Source: Pseudotamlana agarivorans
GTDB lineage: Bacteria > Bacteroidota > Bacteroidia > Flavobacteriales > Flavobacteriaceae
Length of the DNA stretch: 64,000 nucleotides
Assembly: GCF_018860245.1 (NCBI RefSeq)
Contig: NZ_JAHKPD010000013.1
Location: 1-64,000 of the forward strand
Direction of reading: 5' to 3'
In this document: positions 7,912-16,778 of the stretch, piece by piece
Layout: every line of letters begins with the position of its first letter
How positions within the stretch are numbered: position 1 is the stretch's first letter
Position numbers and translations under genes: made by a program
Notes under the pieces: generated by a model
The model's database searches: none
Seen by the model: the letters and a program-made list of their open reading frames with translations, nothing else
What the model was told of the DNA's origin: nothing

Positions 7912-10449
7912 ATGAAGAATGTTTTCTGTGTTGTTTTTATTTTATCCGCTCAATTTTTGTGTTATTCTCAAAACCTAGAGAAAATTGAAAGAGAATTGGA
8001 TTTTAATTTGGATTGGAGATTCTATTTAAGTGACGAAGATGTAGATGAAAAACGTATAAAGGCATCAAGTTATAAAAAAGTTAATCTGCCCCACGACTGG
8101 GTTGTTGAGCATGATTTTGATGAATCTTTAGGTAATGATGCTAAAGCCACTGGTTTTATTCCGAGTGCAGGTTATGGCTATTATAAGAAAACGTTTAACC
8201 TTGTTCCTTCTACAAATACGAAAACCTATATTCTTTTTGATGGTGTTTATAATAATTCTGAAACTTATTTAAACGGACATAAATTAGGATTCCATCCTTA
8301 TGGTTATTCTCCATTTTACTATGACATCACAGCTTATTTAAATACTGAAAATGGAAGTAATGAAATTCTAGTTAAGGTGGATCATAGTAGGTTTGCCGAT
8401 AGTCGTTGGTATACCGGTGCAGGTATTTATAGAAATGTTGCTTTAATCACAACAAATAAATTGCATATACCAGTTTGGGGAACTTTTGTTACAACACCCG
8501 AAATATCAGAAAAAAAGGCTACAGTTAATTCAAAAGTTAAAATTAAAAATGATTTTCAATCTTTAAAAAAAGGAGATTTAAAAATAGAAATATTCAATGC
8601 ATCTGGAAAGTTGATTGCCGAAAGTTTATCTAGTATAAAACTGAAAGGTGGATCATCTTTAGAAATCTCAAAAACATTACAGGTTAGTAACCCTAAACTT
8701 TGGAGTGTTGATTCTCCTTATTTATATACTATAGTTCATTCAATTGTTCAAGAAAATAAAGTTATAGATCAGACCAGAAGTAAACTTGGAATTCGATCTA
8801 TAAAATTCGATGCGAATACTGGTTTTTTTCTAAATGGTAAAAACATGAAAATAAAGGGGGTTTGTTTACATCATGACGGTGGGTTAGTTGGATCGGCCGT
8901 ACCAGAAGGTGTTTGGGAAAGACGTCTTAAAATTTTAAAAGAGGGTGGCGTAAATGCCGTTAGAATCTCACATAACCCAGGGTCTAATGAATTTTTAGAC
9001 TTGTGTGACGAAATGGGGTTTCTAGTTCAAGATGAGTTTTTTGATGAATGGGATAACCCAAAAGATAAGCGTTTAAATACGAATGAGAAGAGTGTAGATT
9101 ATGTGACCAGAGGTTATCAGGAACATTTCCAAGAATGGGCAGAAAAAGATTTAACAAATGTAATGTTAAGCCATCGTAACCATCCTTCAATTTTTCAGTG
9201 GAGTATTGGGAATGAAATAGAGTGGACTTACCCGAGAAATGCGGATGCTACTGGTTTTTTTGGAAACATGAATTGGGATGGTAATTACTTTTGGTCTGCA
9301 CCACCATATTCAATAGATAAAATAAAAGAACAGCTCAAAACCTTGCCTAAAGGTAAGTATGATATAGGTGAAACTGCAGCAAAATTATCAAAATGGACTA
9401 AAGCCTTAGATACAACACGCCCAGTGACAGCAAACATGATTTTGCCTTCGGTAAGTCATTTATCTGGTTATGCAGATGCTTTAGATGTTATAGGTTATAG
9501 CTACCGTCGTGTATTATACGATTACGGTCATGAAAATTACCCCGAAAAGCCCATCATGGGAACTGAAAATCTGGCCCAATACCACGAATGGAAAGCCATA
9601 ATGGAGCGTCCGTTTATTTCTGGAACTTTCCTTTGGACAGGTATTGATTATATGGGTGAAATTAGAGCCCCTTGGCCAATGCGAGTGCAGCCTTCTGGTT
9701 TGCTAAATACCGCAGGTTTTAGAAAGGGTTCCTATTTTATGATGCAGTCTCTTTGGACAGAAAAACCTATGATACATATTGCTACTCAAAACATTGAGAA
9801 ATCACTTAATAAAATTAATGAAAAAGGTGAGATTGTAGCCAAAAACCCTAAAAAGTGGCAAAATGCTTTATGGGAATGGCAGGATGTTAATACGCATTGG
9901 AATTATAAAGAAAACGAGATAATTGCTATTGAAATGTATTCCAACTGTGATGAGATTGAATTGTTTTTAAATGATAAATCTTTAGGGGTAAAGTACTTAA
10001 AAGATTTTCAAGATCATATTTATAAATGGGGTGTTCCATTTGCTTCAGGAACCTTATTAGCTAAAGGATCAAAAAATGGGGTTCAAACGGAATCTAGGCT
10101 GGTCACGGCTACTAAATCTTCTGAAATACAATTAACAGCCGATGACCTTACTCTGGAAGCAAATCACTACGACGTTTCAAATATTGTAATACAATTAAAA
10201 GACAATCAAGGCAACCCAGTTGTTACCGATGATCGTGAGATTACGTTTGAAGTTACTGGTCCAGCGAAATTATTAGGTGTTGATAATGGATGGAACAAGA
10301 GTGTGCAACCTTTTCAATCTCATGTAAATACCACGTTTAACGGAAAAACATTAGTGGTTCTTCAAGCAACAGGAGATTCTGGAACGATTAAACTTAAAGC
10401 TAAAGGAAAAGGCTTGAAAACAGAATTGATTTCAATAAAAAGCAATTAA
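7912..10449 (+). CDS. GH2 beta-galactosidase, probably acting on agar/porphyran oligosaccharides
   Basis: The 845-residue protein has a signal peptide ending near YSQ (residue 20), so it is exported to the periplasm. The order is GH2 sugar-binding jelly roll (about 25-185), immunoglobulin-like domain (190-295), TIM-barrel (300-600), then C-terminal beta-sandwich domains of the kind seen in Bacteroidota BgaA-type enzymes. The acid/base is E435 in WSIGNE and the nucleophile is E552 in MGTEN. GH2 galactosidases in agar loci remove the non-reducing beta-D-galactose from agaro-oligosaccharides, alternating with GH117. It is the first gene of the operon, 66 bp after an AGTCTAGTCT motif. The next gene starts 13 bases after it ends. 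Activity on sulfated or methylated galactose is possible but not visible. Confidence 0.88.
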   Translation: MKNVFCVVFILSAQFLCYSQNLEKIERELDFNLDWRFYLSDEDVDEKRIKASSYKKVNLPHDWVVEHDFDESLGNDAKATGFIPSAGYGYYKKTFNLVPSTNTKTYILFDGVYNNSETYLNGHKLGFHPYGYSPFYYDITAYLNTENGSNEILVKVDHSRFADSRWYTGAGIYRNVALITTNKLHIPVWGTFVTTPEISEKKATVNSKVKIKNDFQSLKKGDLKIEIFNASGKLIAESLSSIKLKGGSSLEISKTLQVSNPKLWSVDSPYLYTIVHSIVQENKVIDQTRSKLGIRSIKFDANTGFFLNGKNMKIKGVCLHHDGGLVGSAVPEGVWERRLKILKEGGVNAVRISHNPGSNEFLDLCDEMGFLVQDEFFDEWDNPKDKRLNTNEKSVDYVTRGYQEHFQEWAEKDLTNVMLSHRNHPSIFQWSIGNEIEWTYPRNADATGFFGNMNWDGNYFWSAPPYSIDKIKEQLKTLPKGKYDIGETAAKLSKWTKALDTTRPVTANMILPSVSHLSGYADALDVIGYSYRRVLYDYGHENYPEKPIMGTENLAQYHEWKAIMERPFISGTFLWTGIDYMGEIRAPWPMRVQPSGLLNTAGFRKGSYFMMQSLWTEKPMIHIATQNIEKSLNKINEKGEIVAKNPKKWQNALWEWQDVNTHWNYKENEIIAIEMYSNCDEIELFLNDKSLGVKYLKDFQDHIYKWGVPFASGTLLAKGSKNGVQTESRLVTATKSSEIQLTADDLTLEANHYDVSNIVIQLKDNQGNPVVTDDREITFEVTGPAKLLGVDNGWNKSVQPFQSHVNTTFNGKTLVVLQATGDSGTIKLKAKGKGLKTELISIKSN

Positions 10450-10462
10450 AAAAATAAAAAGT

Positions 10463-11479
10463 ATGAAAGCAACACATTATGAGGGGAATAAAACCTTCAC
10501 TGTAATTGAAAAACAAATTGTAGAGCCAGCTGCTGGCGAAGTACGAATTAAAGTGGCTTATGTTGGTGTTTGTGGTACAGATGTTCATATATATCATGGA
10601 ATGATGGATAAAAGAGTAAACATTCCTGTAACAATCGGACACGAAATGTCTGGTGTTATTGATGCTGTTGGAGCAGATGTAACGAATTATGCTGTAGGTG
10701 ATAAAGTAGTCGTACGTCCATTGGATGATAGAAAAGTAAAAGCTTCAGATAAAGGATTTAATCATATTTGCGAAGAATTAAAATTTATTGGCATTGATAG
10801 TGAAGGTGCGATGCAACAATATTGGAATGTCCCAACATTTACTCTTCATAAATTAAAGGAAACAACCGACTTAAAGTTGGCTGCATTAATTGAGCCACTA
10901 TCGGTTGCAACTCATGATGTGCGTAGAAGTGGATTGAAAAAAGGAGAAACCGCTGTCGTATTGGGTGGAGGACCAATTGGTTTATTAGTAGCGATGGTTG
11001 CCAAAGAAGTTGGGGCTCAGGTAATTATTTCTGAAGTTAACCCTAAACGTATTGAGAAGGCAAAAGCCTTAGGCTTTGACGCTGTTAGCCCAATTGATGT
11101 AGATTTAGTTGAATATGTAAAAGGCAAAACGGACAACCGTAGAGCCGATGTGGTTTTTGAAGTTGCCGGGGTACAACCTGCCTTGGATATTATGTGTGAA
11201 GTAGCTGGAATTAGGGGGCGTATTGTTATGGTCGCTATTCATGGTGTTAAAAAAGAGGTTGATCTATTTAAATTTTTCTGGAAAGAATTATCATTAATCG
11301 GTGCGAGAGTTTACGAAAAAGTAGATTATGAAAAGTCGATTGAATTGATAACTGCAAACGAATTGCCATTCGAAGATATGATTACCGATGTACAACCACT
11401 AAGTAACATTCAACAGGTATTTGAAAATATAGACAATAACCCCGATGGCTTGAAAGTCTTAATGGATTGTCAATTGTAA
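10463..11479 (+). CDS. Zinc-type MDR dehydrogenase, probable L-KDGal dehydrogenase
   Basis: This 338-residue cytoplasmic medium-chain dehydrogenase/reductase has the catalytic zinc site (CGTDVHIYHG and GHEMSGVIDAVG) and an NAD(P)-binding GGGPIG motif near residue 170. It lacks the four-cysteine structural-zinc lobe of classical alcohol dehydrogenases, since only one Cys is seen in that region. In the known L-AHG pathway an enzyme of this type oxidises 2-keto-3-deoxy-L-galactonate to the 2,5-diketo acid. It overlaps no gene and is followed after 20 bases by the SDR that would carry out the next reduction, which supports this role. A general polyol or threonine dehydrogenase is the alternative. 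Confidence 0.75.
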   Translation: MKATHYEGNKTFTVIEKQIVEPAAGEVRIKVAYVGVCGTDVHIYHGMMDKRVNIPVTIGHEMSGVIDAVGADVTNYAVGDKVVVRPLDDRKVKASDKGFNHICEELKFIGIDSEGAMQQYWNVPTFTLHKLKETTDLKLAALIEPLSVATHDVRRSGLKKGETAVVLGGGPIGLLVAMVAKEVGAQVIISEVNPKRIEKAKALGFDAVSPIDVDLVEYVKGKTDNRRADVVFEVAGVQPALDIMCEVAGIRGRIVMVAIHGVKKEVDLFKFFWKELSLIGARVYEKVDYEKSIELITANELPFEDMITDVQPLSNIQQVFENIDNNPDGLKVLMDCQL

Positions 11480-11499
11480 TAACAAAAAAAATTAAAGAC

Positions 11500-12270
11500 A
11501 TGAGTATTTTAAAAACATTCAGTTTAGAAGGAAAAACAGCTTTAGTTACCGGTTGTAAAAGAGGAATTGGTAAAGCTATGGCTATTGGTTTGGCTGAGGC
11601 TGGAGCTAACATTATTGGTGTTTCGGCTTCTTTAGAGTTAAACGGTAGCCAAGTTGAAAAAGAGGTTCAAGCGGTAGGTAAAAATTTCAGCGCATACCAG
11701 TGTGATTTTTCAGACAGAAAATCATTATACACTTTTATTGAAGCCGTTAAAAATGATCATCCACAAATTGACATTTTAGTAAACAATGCAGGAACAATTT
11801 TAAGAACTCCTGCAGCGGAACATCCAGATGAAATGTGGGATAAAGTAATTGAAGTCAATCAAAATGCACAGTTTATCTTAACGCGTGAGTTTGGTAGAGA
11901 TATGGTGGCAAGGGGATCAGGTAAGGTGATTTTCACAGCCTCATTATTAACTTTTCAAGGAGGTATTACTGTACCAGGATATGCAGCAAGTAAAGGAGCT
12001 ATAGGTCAATTAACCATGGCTTTTGCTAACGAATGGGCTGGTAAAGGTGTTAATGTAAATGCTATTGCTCCAGGGTATATTGCAACAGATAATACAGAAG
12101 CATTAAGAAATGATGCAGTAAGATCAGAGTCTATTTTATCACGTATTCCAGCAGGACGTTGGGGTGAGGCAAAAGATTTTGCTGGACCAACAGTATTCCT
12201 TGCTTCAGAAGCGGCTGCTTATATGCACGGTTCTATCGTTTTAGTAGACGGTGGCTGGATGGGAAGATAA
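11500..12270 (+). CDS. KduD-like short-chain dehydrogenase, probable 2,5-diketo-3-deoxygalactonate reductase
   Basis: The product is a 256-residue classical SDR. The chosen ATG at 11500 matches the KduD N-terminus (L-x-T-F-S-L-E-G-K-T-A-L-V-T-G); an upstream in-frame ATG at 11467 would overlap the previous gene and adds an unrelated 11 residues. The cofactor motif is TGCKRGIG, the NAG motif is NNAGT, and the catalytic Ser/Tyr-x-x-x-Lys is seen as S-L-L-x15-Y-A-A-S-K. KduD reduces 5-keto-4-deoxyuronate to KDG, and the homologous step in L-AHG catabolism reduces the 2,5-diketo acid to D-KDG. Its position after the zinc dehydrogenase makes the second role more likely. It is cytoplasmic. Confidence 0.8.
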   Translation: MSILKTFSLEGKTALVTGCKRGIGKAMAIGLAEAGANIIGVSASLELNGSQVEKEVQAVGKNFSAYQCDFSDRKSLYTFIEAVKNDHPQIDILVNNAGTILRTPAAEHPDEMWDKVIEVNQNAQFILTREFGRDMVARGSGKVIFTASLLTFQGGITVPGYAASKGAIGQLTMAFANEWAGKGVNVNAIAPGYIATDNTEALRNDAVRSESILSRIPAGRWGEAKDFAGPTVFLASEAAAYMHGSIVLVDGGWMGR

Positions 12271-12303
12271 TTCAGAATCAATAATTATAATTTAGGTTAA
12301 AAA

Positions 12304-13704
12304 ATGAATAACATAAAAGTATCGATACTTGTAATGTGTTTTATGCTTTTGGGTGTGTGCCATAAGGTTTATGCTCAAAAGCAACCTAATATTGTATTTA
12401 TTTTGGCTGATGATGCTGGTTATGCCGATTTTGGGTTTCAAGGCAGTAAAGCGTTTAAAACTCCGCAATTAGATAAATTAGCTTCACAGAGTATTCGCTT
12501 TACTCAAGCATATGTGTCGGCAGCAGTATGCGGGCCTTCTCGTGCAGGTATTTTAACAGGAAAATATCAACAACGTTTTGGTTATGAGGAAAATAATGTC
12601 CCTGGTTATATGAGTGCTTCTGGTACCACTGGAGACGATATGGGGCTACCTCTTGATCAGAAACTAATGTCCGAATATTTAAAAGAACAAGGTTATAAAA
12701 CTGCTATATTCGGGAAATGGCACATGGGAAATGCAGATAAATTTCACCCAACAAAGCGTGGTTTTGATACTTTTTATGGTTTTAGAGGTGGTGCTAGAAG
12801 TTATTATGAATTTGATAAAAATAACACCAATAACCGAAAAGAAGATCGCATGGAGCACGGTTTTGGCAAATACGAAGAATCAAAATTATATTTAACAGAT
12901 GCTTTGGCAGATGCCACTATCGATTTTATTGAAGAAAATAAAAGTCAACCCTTTTTTGTGTACCTATCCTTTAACGCAGTACATACTCCTATGGAGGCAC
13001 GTCGTGACGATTTAAAACAATTTCCAAATCTAGAAGGGAAAAGAAAAACCTTAGCAGCTATGGCGCTAGGTCTAGACCGTGCCTGTGGAAAAGTCTTAGA
13101 GAAATTGGATGAACTGGGTTTAAGAGAAAACACGCTTATTGTTTTTACCAACGATAATGGCGGTCCAACGGACACCAATGCATCGTCAAATAAACCTTTA
13201 GGAGGCACAAAAGCAAATCATCTTGAAGGCGGTATTCGTGTTCCATTTTTAATGTCCTTACCGGAACAAGTAAAGAAAAACACGCTGTATACTAATCCAA
13301 TTAGTACATTAGATTTATTACCAACGTTTTACCAAATAGCAGGTGGTGACGAAAAAAATATGACCGATTTAGATGGAGTAAACTTGCTGCCATTTATTAG
13401 CGGAGAAAATAAAGCAAGACCACACGAAACCTTGTTTTGGAAAAAAGAAGTACGTGGTGCAATACGTTATAAAGATTTGAAATTAATTCGGTATCCTGAT
13501 AGACCGGCAGAGTTATACAATTTAGCTGAAGATGAAGCTGAAGTGAACAACATAGCAAGTGCCAATCCTACATTAGTAAACGAATTATACAAACGCTTTT
13601 TTGAATGGGAAGTTTCTTTAGAACGCCCACACTGGATGCTTAAACACCTTTATGAAGGAAAAGCTATAGAACGATTAGATAGATATAGAAATACAACGAA
13701 TTAA
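12304..13704 (+). CDS. S1 formylglycine sulfatase, exported
   Basis: The 466-residue enzyme has a signal peptide (to about VYAQ, residue 25). The sulfatase active site is C76-G-P-S-R, where the Cys is converted to formylglycine, followed by A-G-I-L-T-G. Metal-binding Asp residues are at D36-D37 ([10 protein letters not shown]) and in the later F-T-N-D-N-G-G motif. It would remove sulfate esters from galactan oligosaccharides in the periplasm; L-galactose-6-sulfate of porphyran is the obvious candidate, but the position specificity cannot be read. A formylglycine-generating or maturation enzyme is not encoded in the window. The gene lies within the operon, 11 bases ahead of the aldehyde dehydrogenase. 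Confidence 0.9.
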   Translation: MNNIKVSILVMCFMLLGVCHKVYAQKQPNIVFILADDAGYADFGFQGSKAFKTPQLDKLASQSIRFTQAYVSAAVCGPSRAGILTGKYQQRFGYEENNVPGYMSASGTTGDDMGLPLDQKLMSEYLKEQGYKTAIFGKWHMGNADKFHPTKRGFDTFYGFRGGARSYYEFDKNNTNNRKEDRMEHGFGKYEESKLYLTDALADATIDFIEENKSQPFFVYLSFNAVHTPMEARRDDLKQFPNLEGKRKTLAAMALGLDRACGKVLEKLDELGLRENTLIVFTNDNGGPTDTNASSNKPLGGTKANHLEGGIRVPFLMSLPEQVKKNTLYTNPISTLDLLPTFYQIAGGDEKNMTDLDGVNLLPFISGENKARPHETLFWKKEVRGAIRYKDLKLIRYPDRPAELYNLAEDEAEVNNIASANPTLVNELYKRFFEWEVSLERPHWMLKHLYEGKAIERLDRYRNTTN

Positions 13705-13715
13705 AATTAATTATT

Positions 13716-15170
13716 ATGGCAGAAATAAAAGATTATCAGTTATTTATAAATGGTGAATGGAGAACATCAACTTCGGGAGAAACCATTGATATCGTAAGTC
13801 CGTCTACAGAAGAAGTTGTCGCACGTGTACAAAACGGAACAGCTGAAGAAGCTAACGAAGCTTTAGAAGCTGCCGATAAAGCTCAAAAAGAATGGAAGAA
13901 ATTGCCTGCTCGCGAACGTGCAGATTTGTTATATAAATTAGCTGATGAAATTGAAGCAAATACAGAATATTTAGCTCAATTATTGACTAAAGAACAAGGG
14001 AAGTTATTAAAAGTAGCTCGTTTTGAGGTTGCTGTTACTGCTTCATTTATTAGATACGCATGTGAAGGTGCAAGAAGAATTGAAGGTGATATTATTCCTT
14101 CCGATAATCCGAATGAGCAAATTTGGATTCAAAAAATCCCTCGTGGTGTAGTAGTGGCTATTACCGCATGGAACTTCCCATTAGCTTTAGCCGGTCGTAA
14201 ATTAGGTCCAGCTTTAGTAGCAGGTAATACGATTGTAATTAAACCAACTTCTGAAACGCCATTGGCAACTTTAGAGTTAGGAAATTTAGCCAATAAAGTA
14301 GGAATTCCTGCAGGTGTTATTAATATCCTTACAGGGCCAGGCCGTGTGATGGGGAATACCTTAGTAGAGAGCCCAATAACCAAAATGGTAACAATGACAG
14401 GTTCTACACCTGTGGGACAGCAAATTGCAAGAATTGCTGCCGATAACCTAACCCATGTTCAGTTAGAATTAGGGGGTAAAGCGCCGTTTATTGTGTTTGA
14501 AGATGCTGATATTGATGCGGCTGTAGCTAGTGCACTGCATTCTCGTTTTGATAATTGCGGACAAGTTTGTACTTGTAACGAGCGTATGTATGTGCACGAG
14601 GCTATTTATGACACGTTCATGGAGAAGTTTATCGCGGCAACCAAAGCCATTAAAGTGGGTGACCCAATGCTAGAGGATACCGATATGGGGCCAAAGGTAA
14701 ATGCTTCAGAATTAAAACACATGGAGCATTTAGTGAAAGTGAGTATTGATGAAGGAGCAACGGTTGCGACTGGAGGAAAACGTCCAGAAGGTGCTCAGTT
14801 TGAAAAAGGCTACTGGTTTGAACCAACGGTGCTTACAAACGTAACCCAAGACATGACTATTGTGCATGAAGAATCTTTCGGACCAATTTTACCAGTATTA
14901 AAATTTAGCTCATTTGATGAAGTTATAGGATATGCTAATGACTGTGAATACGGTTTAGCCGCTATGGTATTTACTAACGATATGAACACGATCATGAAGT
15001 GTAATGATGAGTTAGAATATGGAGAAATCTATGTGAATAGAGGTCATGGTGAGCAGCATCAAGGTTTTCATAACGGATATAAGTTATCGGGTTCTGGAGG
15101 TGAAGATGGTAAATATGGTTTCGAACAATATTTAGAAAAGAAGACATTTTATATTAAACATAAAGCCTAA
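13716..15170 (+). CDS. Aldehyde dehydrogenase, probable 3,6-anhydro-L-galactose dehydrogenase
   Basis: This 484-residue cytoplasmic NAD(P)-dependent ALDH has the E-L-G-G-K-A-P-F motif carrying the catalytic Glu and the nucleophile Cys in NCGQVCTC. The closest named families are AldA-type lactaldehyde/glycolaldehyde dehydrogenases. In agarolytic bacteria such an enzyme oxidises L-AHG to 3,6-anhydro-L-galactonate, the first step of the pathway. Its presence in the same operon as a cycloisomerase and GH117 supports that assignment. A paralogue with the same motifs lies at 38205-39656 and a third ALDH starts at 63780, so specificity should be tested separately for each. Confidence 0.8.
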   Translation: MAEIKDYQLFINGEWRTSTSGETIDIVSPSTEEVVARVQNGTAEEANEALEAADKAQKEWKKLPARERADLLYKLADEIEANTEYLAQLLTKEQGKLLKVARFEVAVTASFIRYACEGARRIEGDIIPSDNPNEQIWIQKIPRGVVVAITAWNFPLALAGRKLGPALVAGNTIVIKPTSETPLATLELGNLANKVGIPAGVINILTGPGRVMGNTLVESPITKMVTMTGSTPVGQQIARIAADNLTHVQLELGGKAPFIVFEDADIDAAVASALHSRFDNCGQVCTCNERMYVHEAIYDTFMEKFIAATKAIKVGDPMLEDTDMGPKVNASELKHMEHLVKVSIDEGATVATGGKRPEGAQFEKGYWFEPTVLTNVTQDMTIVHEESFGPILPVLKFSSFDEVIGYANDCEYGLAAMVFTNDMNTIMKCNDELEYGEIYVNRGHGEQHQGFHNGYKLSGSGGEDGKYGFEQYLEKKTFYIKHKA

Positions 15171-15179
15171 TTTTTTGCT

Positions 15180-16763
15180 ATGGAGAACCCTTTGATTAAA
15201 ATAGCACTGCGCACGATGCTGGTTGTTTTTTGTGTCTTTATTGTTAGCTGTAAGGATGATAAGAATTCGGTTAAGTTAGCGGCTAATACTGACGAAACAC
15301 AAACAAAACCAAATGTTGTTGTTATATATTTAGATGATTTAGGGTATGGCGATTTAAGTAGCTACGGAGCTACTGAAATACAAACACCAAATATTGATAA
15401 CATCGTAAACGGCGGGGTACGGTTTACCAATGGCTATGCCACTTCGGCAACTTGTACACCTAGTCGCTATGCTATTTTAACGGGGAGTTACCCATGGCGA
15501 AATAAAGATGCCAAAATATTACCAGGAACGGCGCCATTACTTATATCCACAAATCAAGAAACGCTACCAAAAGTTTTTAAATCAAAAGGCTATACAACGG
15601 CTGTGGTTGGTAAATGGCATTTGGGGCTAGGTAATGGGCATACCAATTGGAATGAACATATTTCTCCTGGACCTAATGAAGTGGGCTTTGATTATTCTTA
15701 TATCATGGCTGCTACACAAGACCGCGTGCCTACGGTATATATTCAAGATGGCAATGTGGTTGGTTTAGACCCAAACGATCCTATTGAAGTTAATTATCAA
15801 AAGAATTTTGAAGGAGAACCAACAGCCATTTCTAATCCGGAGTTGTTGAAAATGACTTGGCATCACGGGCATAATAACAGTATTGTAAACGGTATTCCAA
15901 GAATTGGTTATATGAAGGGTGGCGAAGCTGCAAAGTGGAGCGATGAAGATATGGCCGATCACTTTTTAGTAAAGGCTCAAAATTATGTAAAAAATCACAA
16001 GGATGAACCGTTCTTTTTGTACTACGCTTTACAGCAACCACACGTACCTAGAACACCACATCCACGCTTTGTGGGTAAATCAGGAATGGGGCCTCGTGGT
16101 GATGTGATTTTAGAGGCTGACTGGGTCATAGGTGAATTCATGAAAACTTTAAAAGAAGAAGGTGTTTTAGAAAATACCTTAATCGTTTTTTCTAGTGATA
16201 ATGGTCCTGTATTAAACGATGGCTACAATGATGATGCTGTTGAAAAAATAGGAAACCATGATCCTAAAGGCGGTCTACGTGGTGGAAAATACAGTTTGTA
16301 TGAAGCTGGAAGCCGTGTGCCGTTTGCTACCTATTGGAAAGGAAAAATTACTCCAAAAACATCTTCAGCTCTTGTAAGTCAAATTGATTTATTGGCCTCT
16401 TTAGCTAACTTAATTGATGCAGAGGTTACAGATCAAAATGATAGTCAGAACCTGTTACCTGTTTTTATGGGTAATACTGAAAACGGTAGAAATGCTTTAA
16501 TCATTGAAGCCAATACTAAAACAGCCTTACGCTCAGGTGATTGGTTGCTTATACCACCTTATGAAGGGCGTTCTTTTTATGAAGACGTGCAAATTGAGAT
16601 AGGTTTGTCTACAGATTTTCAACTGTATAATTTGTTAACAGACCCAGGACAAAAATTTAATGTAGCCCAATCTCATCCTTCAAAACTTAAAAATATGATT
16701 ACACAGTTTAAAAAGTTACGAGGAGATGCCTATTCAAGTTTAGACGAATTAGAACTTAAATAA
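15180..16763 (+). CDS. S1 formylglycine sulfatase, lipoprotein
   Basis: This 527-residue sulfatase is probably a lipoprotein: a hydrophobic core is followed by IVSC24. The formylglycine motif is C92-T-P-S-R-Y-A-I-L-T-G, with metal ligands in YLDDLGYGDL (around residue 52) and F-S-S-D-N-G-P. It differs markedly from the sulfatase at 12304 in length and in the active-site residue after Cys (T instead of G), so the two probably attack different sulfate positions or chain contexts. It is translationally close to the aldehyde dehydrogenase (9 bases) and the GH3 gene (15 bases). Confidence 0.9.
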   Translation: MENPLIKIALRTMLVVFCVFIVSCKDDKNSVKLAANTDETQTKPNVVVIYLDDLGYGDLSSYGATEIQTPNIDNIVNGGVRFTNGYATSATCTPSRYAILTGSYPWRNKDAKILPGTAPLLISTNQETLPKVFKSKGYTTAVVGKWHLGLGNGHTNWNEHISPGPNEVGFDYSYIMAATQDRVPTVYIQDGNVVGLDPNDPIEVNYQKNFEGEPTAISNPELLKMTWHHGHNNSIVNGIPRIGYMKGGEAAKWSDEDMADHFLVKAQNYVKNHKDEPFFLYYALQQPHVPRTPHPRFVGKSGMGPRGDVILEADWVIGEFMKTLKEEGVLENTLIVFSSDNGPVLNDGYNDDAVEKIGNHDPKGGLRGGKYSLYEAGSRVPFATYWKGKITPKTSSALVSQIDLLASLANLIDAEVTDQNDSQNLLPVFMGNTENGRNALIIEANTKTALRSGDWLLIPPYEGRSFYEDVQIEIGLSTDFQLYNLLTDPGQKFNVAQSHPSKLKNMITQFKKLRGDAYSSLDELELK

Positions 16764-16778
16764 ATTATAGAAAATTAA

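Noticed and set aside
10463-11479. L-threonine 3-dehydrogenase as the product
   Set aside because: The fold is similar, but the operon context with an L-AHG pathway and a KduD-like SDR makes a 2-keto-3-deoxygalactonate dehydrogenase more likely.
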